Assembly (NCBI GenBank): GCA_021772895.1 | Contig: JAJFLC010000012.1 | Location: forward strand, 1-64,000 | Length of the DNA stretch: 64,000 bases | DNA from: Mariprofundaceae bacterium | Lineage (GTDB): Bacteria > Pseudomonadota > Zetaproteobacteria > Mariprofundales > Mariprofundaceae | Reading direction: 5' to 3' | Shown: piece after piece, positions 56,936-64,000 of the stretch | How the letters are laid out: every line of letters begins with the position of its first letter | Numbering within the stretch: the first letter of the stretch is position 1 | Program-made: the position numbers and the translations under genes | Notes under the pieces: model-generated | The model's input: the letters and a program-made list of their open reading frames with translations, nothing else | Told to the model about the DNA's origin: nothing | Databases searched by the model: none

Positions 56936-57358
56936 ATGCATAAAAAATACTTTTTTCCTGTTATCTCTCTTGCCGTCACACTGATGCTCACAACGCTGAT
57001 TTTTTCTTCGTCAGCTTTTGCTGAAAAAGAAATATTGCCTCCACCAACGAAGATTCACAATTCCGAGGAAGCTCGTGAAACAGTTGAAGATACATCTGCT
57101 GATACAAACCTTCATCATGAGCTTTCAAAACCTGAAATCAGCAAAGGCACAGAAATCAACGCCTACATACGGAAAGATGGTGCTGAAATCACAGAATATT
57201 CGGTCAAAGGCAAAGTCTACATGGTACGGGTGAAACCAACTGCCAACCTGCCCGCCTACTACTTGTATGATAATAATGGTGATGGTGTGTTTGAACAAAA
57301 GCTTCCGGGTGGTTATAAACGCCCAAGCCCACCCATGTGGGTGATCAAACAGTTCTGA
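56936..57358 (+). CDS. DUF2782 periplasmic protein
   Basis: The 140-residue protein has a signal peptide (cleavage after AFA, residue 29), a charged linker and a C-terminal DUF2782 domain (ITEYSVKGKVYMVRVKP...YYLYDNNGDGVFEQ...PPMWVIKQF). In gammaproteobacteria such genes are common beside polA or thrB; function unknown. No obvious ribosome-binding site precedes the ATG. A TATGAT hexamer at 56924-56929 would put transcription start at the ATG, so leaderless translation is possible. The end overlaps thiE by 22 bp. Confidence 0.85.
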   Translation: MHKKYFFPVISLAVTLMLTTLIFSSSAFAEKEILPPPTKIHNSEEARETVEDTSADTNLHHELSKPEISKGTEINAYIRKDGAEITEYSVKGKVYMVRVKPTANLPAYYLYDNNGDGVFEQKLPGGYKRPSPPMWVIKQF

Positions 57359-57969
57359 AAAACAATCTTCCCAAATTGCCTGAACTGACGCTCATCACAG
57401 ATAGTCAGCGGCTACCAACAAATCGTTTTTTTGAAGTCGTCGATGCAGCACTATCCGGTGGTGTGGATGCTGTTCTGGTTCGGGAAAAACAGATGGATTC
57501 CGCACGCCTGCTCGCATTTGCATCAACCTTGCGGGAACTCACGCATTCACATGGCGCAAAGCTCATCATTCATACTCAAGCTGATATTGCGAAGGCCATC
57601 AAAGCCGATGGTGTACACCTTTCCGCATCTGAAATAAATCAGGTACCAGCGATCAGAAAATGGCTAGGTACAAAAGAGATGACGCTCTCGGCCTCCTGCC
57701 ACAATGCCATCGAATTGGATTTTGCATCAAAATTCGGCGCTGACTTTGCTTTTCTCTCACCTGTTTTCATAACACAGAGTCATCCAGGTGAACTCGCACT
57801 CGGCATCAAAGCATTCAGGGCGCTGGCAACAGCAACACCACTTCCAGTCATCGCACTGGGTGGTATTGATGAAAAGAACCGGAGTCAACTGGAAGGCTTT
57901 CCTATCGCTGTCATCAGCGCCATCCTTGATGCTGATGATCCGCGTGCTGCGGCTTTAGCATTACGTTAA
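57337..57969 (+). CDS. thiE: Thiamine phosphate synthase (ThiE/TenI family)
   Basis: A 210-residue TIM-barrel protein with LTLITDSQRLP, the REKQMD phosphate-binding stretch, GVHLSASE and the C-terminal PVIALGGIDEKN phosphate loop. ThiE couples the thiazole and pyrimidine units of thiamine. The SASCHN motif is also seen in TenI-like and Nudix-fused homologues, so catalytic identity is likely but not certain. A GTG start inside the previous gene is used. Confidence 0.82.
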   Translation: MGDQTVLKNNLPKLPELTLITDSQRLPTNRFFEVVDAALSGGVDAVLVREKQMDSARLLAFASTLRELTHSHGAKLIIHTQADIAKAIKADGVHLSASEINQVPAIRKWLGTKEMTLSASCHNAIELDFASKFGADFAFLSPVFITQSHPGELALGIKAFRALATATPLPVIALGGIDEKNRSQLEGFPIAVISAILDADDPRAAALALR

Positions 57970-58085
57970 AACTTTATTTGCCTCAAGCCAAAAATGTTCT
58001 GCCAATACAATAAATCAAAAGGAATATTCGAAACTTAGAGTTTCTATTTTTGGCCAAAATCAATTATTTAGCACTGTTTGAACAC

Positions 58086-58895
58086 TTAATTCCAGCCAAC
58101 TGCTTTTTCTGTCATGTTTCCAATATGTGATTCTACAACCCATCCAAGATGGGAAGAGAATAAAAATGTTGACGGAAGGCCCTGGCCTTTCTTCGATTGC
58201 TTAGAATGAATTGTTATTTCAAACACGTTGCCCGGCAACTTAGAGTTATTTAGCAGATAGCCCTTCATCTGTTTTGTCACCTCAAATTCCAACGTTTTTG
58301 TTCTTTCCTTTCCTTTTTCCATAGAATTCTCAGAGGTATGTTGAATGATCAGTTTATTTCCGACCTTTAGAGGAAATAGCTGACCCGATATTTTTTCTAG
58401 CTTTGTTGTTTTGGACTCAATGGTCATTGTTCGAGAAAATGTTGCTGGTAAAAACTTAAGATTATTTGAAGTCTTCATATTCATTTGATTAAGGCCCAAT
58501 AACTCGATGAGTCCACCCGCAGAAACTCCAGAACCATTAGAGCGTAATTCATGCTCAAGCGTTGATCCTTTATCAATAAATCCGCTTAAAAACAAATTAT
58601 AAGCCACATCTTGTGTTTCAAAAGTCTGAGTCGCAGCAGTAGAAACTCTAGCAAGACCAGAGCTTACTTCATCAACCCTATAGTGACCGTATGTAACACT
58701 TGTTGGTTTCTCCTGAGTGAAAGCCACCATACCTAACTCTTTGAATCTTGGCGTAGGGAAATTCAATAATTTTGCCGACTCTTTAACCTGATTTGGAATT
58801 TGAGAAAATGAAACCCTATTTACATCTTCAGAAGCAATAACAGAATAATTTGAGCAAGCCAACATGCTTAAAACAATTAAAATAAATTTTTTCAT
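58086..58895 (-). CDS. Secreted protein of unknown function, 269 residues
   Basis: The product has an N-terminal signal (FILIVLSMLACSNYSVIA). A lipobox reading, LACS with Cys14, is possible, in which case it is a lipoprotein. The rest is beta-rich with no catalytic motif I recognise; GWVVESHIGNMTEKAVGW closes the chain. It is monocistronic and AT-rich compared with its neighbours. A 14-bp palindrome lies 39 bp upstream. This looks like an accessory gene. Confidence 0.7.
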   Translation of the reverse strand: MKKFILIVLSMLACSNYSVIASEDVNRVSFSQIPNQVKESAKLLNFPTPRFKELGMVAFTQEKPTSVTYGHYRVDEVSSGLARVSTAATQTFETQDVAYNLFLSGFIDKGSTLEHELRSNGSGVSAGGLIELLGLNQMNMKTSNNLKFLPATFSRTMTIESKTTKLEKISGQLFPLKVGNKLIIQHTSENSMEKGKERTKTLEFEVTKQMKGYLLNNSKLPGNVFEITIHSKQSKKGQGLPSTFLFSSHLGWVVESHIGNMTEKAVGWN

Positions 58896-58933
58896 TCCCC
58901 TATCTCCTTGAATAATAACGATGGTCTAATTAT

Positions 58934-58947
58934 TTCAGATGTCTGAA
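58934..58947. promoter_or_regulatory. 14-bp palindrome upstream of secreted unknown
   Basis: TTCAGATGTCTGAA is a perfect inverted repeat (6-bp arms around TG) 39 bp upstream of the ATG of the secreted protein. A second TCTGAA half-site follows about 15 bp away. Candidate operator; regulator unknown. Confidence 0.45.
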
Positions 58948-59010
58948 CCATTGCTCTGTCTGAATCGAAAGTGAATGTGCGAAAACTTATAAATAAAAAC
59001 CAAAAACACC

Positions 59011-59235
59011 TTATTTATATCCACAACACCCTTCATTCAACTGAATCGGCGGACAAGGAATACTTCCATACGAGCAAAACACACAGCAATCACCTTTTTT
59101 AGGCCTTAGCAATTCCCCACAATTCACACATTCATAAAACCATTGGCATGCATCTGTTGGCATGGTTTCAGTTTGTTTATGAGCACAGTGGGGGCAGGTA
59201 ATTTCAGACTCTAAAATCACCTTGTTTTCATTCAT
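59011..59235 (-). CDS. GDCC-motif small zinc-ribbon protein
   Basis: A 74-residue protein with ten cysteines: CPHC near the N-terminus, CVNC in the middle and the hallmark GDCCVFCSYGSIPCPPIQ. Small proteins with this GDCC signature are widespread and often sit near mercury or redox genes; their role is not established. Two zinc ribbons are likely. It overlaps the thiI stop by 4 bp, so it is probably translated with thiI. Confidence 0.88.
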   Translation of the reverse strand: MNENKVILESEITCPHCAHKQTETMPTDACQWFYECVNCGELLRPKKGDCCVFCSYGSIPCPPIQLNEGCCGYK

Positions 59236-60398
59236 GGATTTCGGCTCTCCCGCGCTTCTTCACCGCCATAAAAGAACACATCCTGCCGTGTACATTCCAA
59301 CCCCTCTAATGGCAGCATCGCTTCAAATTTGCTCACCTGATCTTTCTTGCCACGTGTTTCAGGATGTTTGGCAATCAAAAATGAACAAATATCGCAATAC
59401 TCTTCAATCGAAATTTCATAAGTACCGATCCGTTTACCGAGCTTGATGATTTCTTCTTTATCAAAACCGATCAATGGTGAAAGCAATGGCAATGGACTCG
59501 CATCATAGATGGCATTGATATTCTCCAACGTCTGACTTGCCACCTGCCCCAGTGAATCGCCTGTTACCAACGCATGAGCATTTACCTCTTCGGCTACCTG
59601 AACAGCCGAACGAATCATCTGACGTTTGTAAATAATCATACGATATCGATCCGGCACCATCGCAATCGCGTGGCGCTGAAACTCTTCCAGATCGATCATA
59701 ATCAGTTGCGTTCGCCCCTGATATTTTGACAGCTGTTTTGCCAAATCCCGAATCTTGGAAAAATCACGGTTAATGGTGCTGTTATAAAGATGAACCAGCA
59801 CCACCTCCATACCCCGCTTCATCATGGTGTAAGCAGCCACAGGAGAATCAATGCCGCCGGAGAAGAGAACCACGCCCCGACCTGAAGAGCTTACGGGCAA
59901 GCCACCAATACCATTACGTTTATCTGTATAAATATAGGCTTCATCTTCGCCAACTTCGACATGTACCGTGATTTCAGGGTTTTTGAGATTCACTTCCATA
60001 TTCAACTCAGCTTTGAGGTAACCACCTACTTGCAGGTTGATCTCCGGGCTGGTTAATGAAAACCTTTTATTGCTACGTCTCGCACTTAATCGAAAACGAC
60101 GGCCAGTGACATCACCATGGGCTTCTGTGATGGCTTGTTTAGCAACTTCGCGTATTGCCTCCAGTTCAAGTTCGGCTACATAGACCGGCGCAAAATTGCG
60201 TACACCGGGAATCAACGCAAGATGCGCTAATATCTCTTCCGTGATCTCATCCATATCAAGCAACATGCGATCATACTGACGTGTGACTTTTTTTGGCTTG
60301 AGCAAACGCTTTAAGTTCCTTCCCATTTGCCGCTCAAATGCGCCTCTGTTTTTTCCTTTGAGCGCCAGCTCACCAAAATGAATCAATATTTTCTGCAT
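59232..60398 (-). CDS. thiI: tRNA 4-thiouridine synthase ThiI (no rhodanese domain)
   Basis: The 388-residue enzyme has a ferredoxin-like/THUMP N-terminal region (about 1-165), the PP-loop FSGGIDSPVAAY near 180 and the conserved Cys region EEYCDICSFLIAKHP. It makes s4U8 in tRNA. The C-terminal rhodanese domain of E. coli ThiI (482 residues) is absent, so sulfur must come from a separate carrier. Confidence 0.95.
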   Translation of the reverse strand: MQKILIHFGELALKGKNRGAFERQMGRNLKRLLKPKKVTRQYDRMLLDMDEITEEILAHLALIPGVRNFAPVYVAELELEAIREVAKQAITEAHGDVTGRRFRLSARRSNKRFSLTSPEINLQVGGYLKAELNMEVNLKNPEITVHVEVGEDEAYIYTDKRNGIGGLPVSSSGRGVVLFSGGIDSPVAAYTMMKRGMEVVLVHLYNSTINRDFSKIRDLAKQLSKYQGRTQLIMIDLEEFQRHAIAMVPDRYRMIIYKRQMIRSAVQVAEEVNAHALVTGDSLGQVASQTLENINAIYDASPLPLLSPLIGFDKEEIIKLGKRIGTYEISIEEYCDICSFLIAKHPETRGKKDQVSKFEAMLPLEGLECTRQDVFFYGGEEARESRNP

Positions 60399-60527
60399 GC
60401 CCGCAAGCTAACGATTTACAAAAAAGATGCAGCCCTATTGAAAAAAATATCAATGTAACAACCCGCCAGGATTTAACTTCAATTGATTTCTGCTAGCCTG
60501 CGCAGCCCTTGATCTCTGGAGGTCTGT

Positions 60528-61451
60528 GTGACTCATATCCGTATTGCGACCCGAAAATCCCCGCTTGCCCTTTGGCAGGCTGAACATGTTTCCGCCGAAT
60601 TGAAGAAACTTGATAAAAACCTGACAACTGAGCTCGTAAAAATTGTCACCAAAGGCGATAAAATTCTGGATGTGCCGTTAGCCAAAGTTGGTGGTAAAGG
60701 CCTGTTTACCAAAGAAATTGATGAAGCACTGCTGGATGGCCGGGCAGATATCGCCGTTCATTCCATGAAAGATGTCCCCACTCAGCTACCGGAAGGCACC
60801 AATATTCGCGCACTTCCAAAACGTGAAGACCCAAAAGATGCAATCGCCACCATCACAGGCGGTGATATGGATACCTTGCCTGAAGGTGCCAGAGTCGGTA
60901 CCTCCAGCCTGCGCCGCATTGCCCAGTTACAGGCTAAATATCCATCATTTAAGTTTATTTCCATTCGCGGAAACATTCAGACACGTCTCTCCAAACTGGG
61001 TGCAGAGGTCGATGCAGTGATTCTGGCCGCCGCAGGTGTGCACCGCATGGGCATGGCTGATCAGATGCATCAGTTTATCGATACTGACATCATGCTGCCA
61101 GCGGTTGCGCAAGGCACCTTGGGCATCCAAACCCGTGATACTGATGCTGAGATTAATGCGCTGGTGGATCAGCTTAATGATTCTGAAACTGTCATACGTA
61201 CCCGAGCAGAACGTGCCTTTCTGGCCCGCCTTGAAGGCGGCTGTCAGGTACCCATTGCTGCCTATGCCACGCTTGAGGGTGAAACCCTGCACTTGAAAGG
61301 GCTGGTCGGTGAAGTTGATGGCTCAGTTGTATTGCAAAGCGAAATCACGGGCCCGGCTATTGATGCTGAAAAGATGGGCATCGCACTGGCAGATGAACTG
61401 CTGGATGCAGGCGCACGCAGCATTTTGGAAAAGCTGTACGCAACACAATAA
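60528..61451 (+). CDS. hemC: Porphobilinogen deaminase
   Basis: Builds hydroxymethylbilane from four porphobilinogen units in haem synthesis. The start IRIATRKSPLALWQA, VGTSSLRRIAQL, IRGNIQTRL and the dipyrromethane-binding Cys in LEGGCQVPIA are intact. GTG start with GGAGG upstream. 307 residues. Not followed by hemD here. Confidence 0.97.
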   Translation: MTHIRIATRKSPLALWQAEHVSAELKKLDKNLTTELVKIVTKGDKILDVPLAKVGGKGLFTKEIDEALLDGRADIAVHSMKDVPTQLPEGTNIRALPKREDPKDAIATITGGDMDTLPEGARVGTSSLRRIAQLQAKYPSFKFISIRGNIQTRLSKLGAEVDAVILAAAGVHRMGMADQMHQFIDTDIMLPAVAQGTLGIQTRDTDAEINALVDQLNDSETVIRTRAERAFLARLEGGCQVPIAAYATLEGETLHLKGLVGEVDGSVVLQSEITGPAIDAEKMGIALADELLDAGARSILEKLYATQ

Positions 61452-61494
61452 ACGGTGAATTTCATTTAAAAGTGCACCACGCTTGAATTCAATC

Positions 61495-61522
61495 GAAAAA
61501 AGCGGCAAATGTCGCTTTTTTT
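61495..61522 (+). terminator. Terminator after hemC
   Basis: A-rich arm AAAAAGCGGC pairs through one G-U with GTCGCTTTTT across a short AAAT loop, followed by T-rich sequence. Confidence 0.8.
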
Positions 61523-61535
61523 ATGCCTCAATCAT

Positions 61536-61552
61536 TGTGACCTGCATCGCAT
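61536..61552 (+). promoter_or_regulatory. CRP-like site upstream of microprotein gene 1
   Basis: TGTGA-CCTGCA-TCGCA fits the CRP pattern TGTGA-N6-TCACA with one mismatch. A CATAAT -10 candidate lies at 61573-61578, placing the site centre about 41 bp before the expected start (class II position). Confidence 0.6.
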
Positions 61553-61606
61553 CTCCGCATAAGTAGCACATCCATAATCACATGATCTTTCGTAAAGGAG
61601 GTTTCC

Positions 61607-61729
61607 ATGCGCAAAGTAAATTATGTGAAGAAGTTTGGTGATTTTCTCTATAGGAATGGTCTGATGGTCATCGCACTTGATCTTTACGTTGGCATCTATG
61701 CTGCCAATCTGGACGAGTTAAACATCTAA
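61607..61729 (+). CDS. 40-residue single-span membrane microprotein, copy 1
   Basis: The ATG follows a perfect AAAGGAGGT. The product has a basic N-terminus (Arg2, Lys3, Lys8, Lys9), then GDFLYRNGLM and a hydrophobic span to about residue 34 (interrupted by Asp25 where copies 2 and 3 have Gly and Ser), ending ANLDELNI. It shares about 80% of residues with copy 3. No known small-protein family recognised. It has its own CRP-like site and strong terminator. Confidence 0.9.
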   Translation: MRKVNYVKKFGDFLYRNGLMVIALDLYVGIYAANLDELNI

Positions 61730-61750
61730 ACAAACACGACTTTTAATCCT

Positions 61751-61782
61751 AACGGCGGCTGGAAACAGTCGCCGTTTTTTTT
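61751..61782 (+). terminator. Terminator after microprotein gene 1
   Basis: Stem AACGGCGGCTG/CAGTCGCCGTT (one G-U) with a GAAA tetraloop and a following T8 run. The core is the same as in the terminator at 62237-62267. Confidence 0.92.
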
Positions 61783-61806
61783 ATGCGCACGCGCCACATT
61801 AAAATG

Positions 61807-61823
61807 TGTGACGTACATCGCAT
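61807..61823 (+). promoter_or_regulatory. CRP-like site upstream of microprotein gene 2
   Basis: TGTGA-CGTACA-TCGCA, the same half-sites and spacing as at 61536-61552, and nearly the same distance (56 versus 54 bp) from its start codon. Confidence 0.6.
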
Positions 61824-61879
61824 TTAACATCAACTCAACTCGTTAACGTTCCTCTATTGAAACACAGAGGAATCACGAT

Positions 61880-62002
61880 ATGAAAAAGATAAACATTGTT
61901 CAAAAGATTGGTGATCTGCTTTATAAAAATGGCCTGATGGTCATTGCACTCGGTCTTTATATCGGCATTTATGCCGCCAACATTGATCAATTTAACATCT
62001 AA
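61880..62002 (+). CDS. 40-residue single-span membrane microprotein, copy 2
   Basis: Same length and layout as copies 1 and 3, with more substitutions at the N-terminus (INIVQKIGDLLYKNGLM). The hydrophobic span and the ending YAANIDQFNI are conserved. AGAGG lies 9 nt before the ATG. No terminator separates it from copy 3, so the two are probably one transcript. Most differences among copies are conservative, indicating selection on the protein. Confidence 0.9.
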   Translation: MKKINIVQKIGDLLYKNGLMVIALGLYIGIYAANIDQFNI

Positions 62003-62088
62003 ATAAGATTAAGAAGCTTTAAATCAAACGTTCATCATCGTGTCATATTCAAACGATACAGTTACGCACAGGTGAAAGGAGACATTCA

Positions 62089-62211
62089 ATGAATAAAGTG
62101 AATTATGTTAAAAAATTTGGTGATTTCCTCTACAAAAATGGCCTGATGGTCATTGCATTGAGTCTCTATATTGGCATCTATGCTGCCAACCTGAACGAAT
62201 TCAATATTTAA
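62089..62211 (+). CDS. 40-residue single-span membrane microprotein, copy 3
   Basis: AAAGGAG lies 7 nt before the ATG. The sequence is closest to copy 1 (NYVKKFGDFLYKNGLM), with Ser25 in the span and ending ANLNEFNI. It lacks its own CRP-like site and follows copy 2 by 86 bp; a strong terminator follows. Confidence 0.9.
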   Translation: MNKVNYVKKFGDFLYKNGLMVIALSLYIGIYAANLNEFNI

Positions 62212-62236
62212 ACCCAACACCATCCTCTTAATGGTG

Positions 62237-62267
62237 ACGGCGGCTGGAAACAGTCGCCGTTTTTTTT
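62237..62267 (+). terminator. Terminator after microprotein gene 3
   Basis: Stem GACGGCGGCTG/CAGTCGCCGT with GAAA loop and T-run. The core is identical to the terminator after copy 1. Confidence 0.92.
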
Positions 62268-62323
62268 ATCTCACCCCAAAGCATCTATTGCATTCACACA
62301 ACATCCCATACAACGTTCGATTT

Positions 62324-64000
62324 ATGAATGACATTGCCAACAACCCTCTGATTCAAAGCCTGACAACATCACTGCCTTTATTTAATGATATCAAGCCGGA
62401 ACATGTGCTCCCTGCGCTGAACAAAGTGCTGGAATCCAATTACCAAACTATTGAGAAACTAACAAAGCTTGAGCACCCAACATGGGATAATTTCATGAGT
62501 CCGCTTGAGATGCTGGATGAAAATATCCAGCGTGTCTGGGGCCCTGTCACCCATATTAATGCTGTATCAAATTCCGATGAACTTCGTCCGATCTATCAAG
62601 AGGCGGTTCAAAAAGTGGCCTCCTACCATGCCGAAGTTGCCCAGAACGAGGCACTTTATACTGCCATCAAACATGTGCGTGCCAGCAGCGAATTTAATAC
62701 GCTCAATCATGAAAAAAAACAGATGATTGAACATGCTCTGCGCGATTTCAAACTTTCCGGTGCTGAGTTAGAAGGCAAAGACAAAGAACGTTATAAAAGC
62801 ATCCAAATGCGTCTTTCTGAACTTGCAACCCAGTTCGAGCAGCATGTACTTGATGCTACACGTGCCTTTGAACTTTATATCAGCAATGAATCAGACCTTG
62901 CCGGGCTGCCCGCTTCCATCTGTGATGCTGCAGCACAGCGTGCAAAAGAGAGTGAGAAGACCCGGCAGAAAGGCGACTGGCTTTTCACACTGGATATCCC
63001 CTCCTATCTGCCGTTCATGCAATATGCTGAGAATCGAAATTTAAGGGAAAAAATATATACTTCCTATGTTAGTCGTGCTTCAGAGGGTGAACTCAATAAT
63101 ACGCCCGTGATTGATGAAACACTAAAACTTCGAACAGAAGCTGCACAATTGATTGGCTTTCAAAACTATGCTGCCTATTCATTGGCAACCAAGATGGCTG
63201 ATAGCACAGATGAAGTGATCGCTTTTCTGCGTGAGCTGGCCAACAAAAGTAGCAAGATGGCAAAAAACGAAGTAATCGAGCTCAAAACCTTTGCAAAGAA
63301 TGAGTTAGGCATCGATACGCTTGAAGCCTGGGATGTGCCATTTGTTTCTGAAAAGCTTCGTCTGCATACCTATGCCATCTCTGAAGAAGAACTAAAACCT
63401 TACTTCCCGGAAAAAAAGGTGATCTCCGGCATGTTTGCGCTGGTCGAACGTCTTTATGGCATAAAAATAAAAGACGGAAACGCACCAAAATGGCATAAAA
63501 ACGTCCAGTTTTTTGATATTTTTGATGAAAATGAAGAAAAAATAGCCAGTTTTTACCTTGACCCATACGCTCGCGCTCACAAACGTGGCGGTGCATGGAT
63601 GGATGAATGTACCGTTCGCTGGCACAAAGCAGACAACACCCTGCAACTGCCTGTCGCTTATCTGGTTTGTAACTTTGATGCTCCGGTGGGTGATAAGCCT
63701 GCCTTGTGGACGCACAATGAAGTGTTAACCCTCTTCCATGAATTTGGACATGGCCTGCACCATATGTTGACCACAATGAGTACCCGCAGTGTATCTGGTA
63801 TCAATGGTGTGCCATGGGATGCTGTGGAACTGCCGAGCCAGTTCATGGAAAATTTTTGTTGGGAGCGCGAGGTCACCAACCTTTTTGCACGTCATTATAA
63901 AACCGATGAAATACTACCCGATGTCCTGTTTGATAAGATGCTGGCAGCAAAAAATTTCCTCTCCGGCATGCAAATGTTAAGGCAGGTCGAATTTTCATTG
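62324..64000 (+). CDS. prlC: Oligopeptidase A (M3 metallopeptidase), cut by right edge
   Basis: The frame is open from the ATG at 62324 to the window end (559 codons) with no stop. The zinc motif HEFGH is at residues 472-476, within FHEFGHGLHHML, matching E. coli OpdA. The SGINGVPWDAVELPSQFMEN block that follows is diagnostic. The full protein should be ~680 residues, so about 120 are missing. It degrades oligopeptides and cleaved signal peptides in the cytoplasm. Confidence 0.96.
   Translation, partial: MNDIANNPLIQSLTTSLPLFNDIKPEHVLPALNKVLESNYQTIEKLTKLEHPTWDNFMSPLEMLDENIQRVWGPVTHINAVSNSDELRPIYQEAVQKVASYHAEVAQNEALYTAIKHVRASSEFNTLNHEKKQMIEHALRDFKLSGAELEGKDKERYKSIQMRLSELATQFEQHVLDATRAFELYISNESDLAGLPASICDAAAQRAKESEKTRQKGDWLFTLDIPSYLPFMQYAENRNLREKIYTSYVSRASEGELNNTPVIDETLKLRTEAAQLIGFQNYAAYSLATKMADSTDEVIAFLRELANKSSKMAKNEVIELKTFAKNELGIDTLEAWDVPFVSEKLRLHTYAISEEELKPYFPEKKVISGMFALVERLYGIKIKDGNAPKWHKNVQFFDIFDENEEKIASFYLDPYARAHKRGGAWMDECTVRWHKADNTLQLPVAYLVCNFDAPVGDKPALWTHNEVLTLFHEFGHGLHHMLTTMSTRSVSGINGVPWDAVELPSQFMENFCWEREVTNLFARHYKTDEILPDVLFDKMLAAKNFLSGMQMLRQVEFSL

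Noticed and set aside
63282-63879. Minus-strand frames at the right edge
   Set aside because: They are antisense to the oligopeptidase A gene, which is open to the edge with an intact zinc motif.

Overview
The window is chromosomal DNA of a Gram-negative proteobacterium. It carries LPS export and Kdo genes (lptA/B/C, kdsC, kdsD), a Mla phospholipid system, apolipoprotein N-acyltransferase, ubiquinone factors (ubiX, ubiK), anhydromuramate recycling (anmK), zapD/yacG and a sigma-54-type pilin promoter. The gene mix is gammaproteobacteria-like but the local order is not that of enterics. A Zetaproteobacterium or an environmental gammaproteobacterium would fit; this is inference, and the 16S fragment at the left edge would settle it. 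Nearly all genes are core housekeeping functions. Accessory DNA is limited to a probable Shedu nuclease, a pilin-associated ABC/ligase cluster, a secreted unknown and a set of microproteins.

Layout. 1-897: 5' part of a 16S rRNA gene (minus strand). 898-1480: its leader with a boxA-like antiterminator and four tandem promoters embedded in ~103-bp repeats. 1.5-9.4 kb: bepA-like protease, tyrS, anmK, a DUF457 membrane protein, an MscS channel, rnhA, yciB. 9.5-14.2 kb: type IV pilin behind a sigma-54 promoter, followed by an ABC ATPase/permease pair, a TPR-like membrane protein and a WaaL/PglL-type ligase. 14.2-20.3 kb: tsaD, an outer-membrane barrel protein with a C12 tract upstream, stand-alone pilP, nth, a membrane protein, yacG, zapD, a low-molecular-weight phosphatase, dnaQ. 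20.4-26.3 kb: operon mlaF-mlaE-mlaD-mlaC plus a 1023-residue AsmA/YhdP-like protein. 26.4-30.3 kb: glnE, ilvE. 30.3-34.0 kb: Shedu-like nuclease translationally coupled to comM, then ubiK, a lipoprotein, ubiX. 34.1-42.8 kb: lptB-lptA-lptC-kdsC-kdsD, an M23 endopeptidase, an acyl-CoA ligase with a membrane partner, a cyclic-nucleotide-binding-domain protein. 42.9-50.1 kb: glyQ, glyS, fetB-like permease, smc. 50.2-57.9 kb: miaB-ybeZ-ybeY-corC-lnt-gpsA, an Smr protein, a DUF2782 protein, thiE. 58-61.5 kb: secreted unknown, a GDCC zinc-ribbon protein, thiI, hemC. 61.6-62.2 kb: three tandem 40-residue membrane microproteins. 62.3 kb to the edge: oligopeptidase A, incomplete.

Several blocks act together: LPS transport with Kdo synthesis; Mla with an AsmA-like lipid bridge candidate; ribosome/tRNA maturation (miaB, ybeY, thiI, tsaD); and type IV pilus genes (pilin, ABC pair, ligase, pilP). 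The most novel item is the set of three near-identical 40-residue single-span proteins at 61607-62211. Two of the three have a CRP-like site placed about 41 bp before the expected transcription start. I did not recognise this family.
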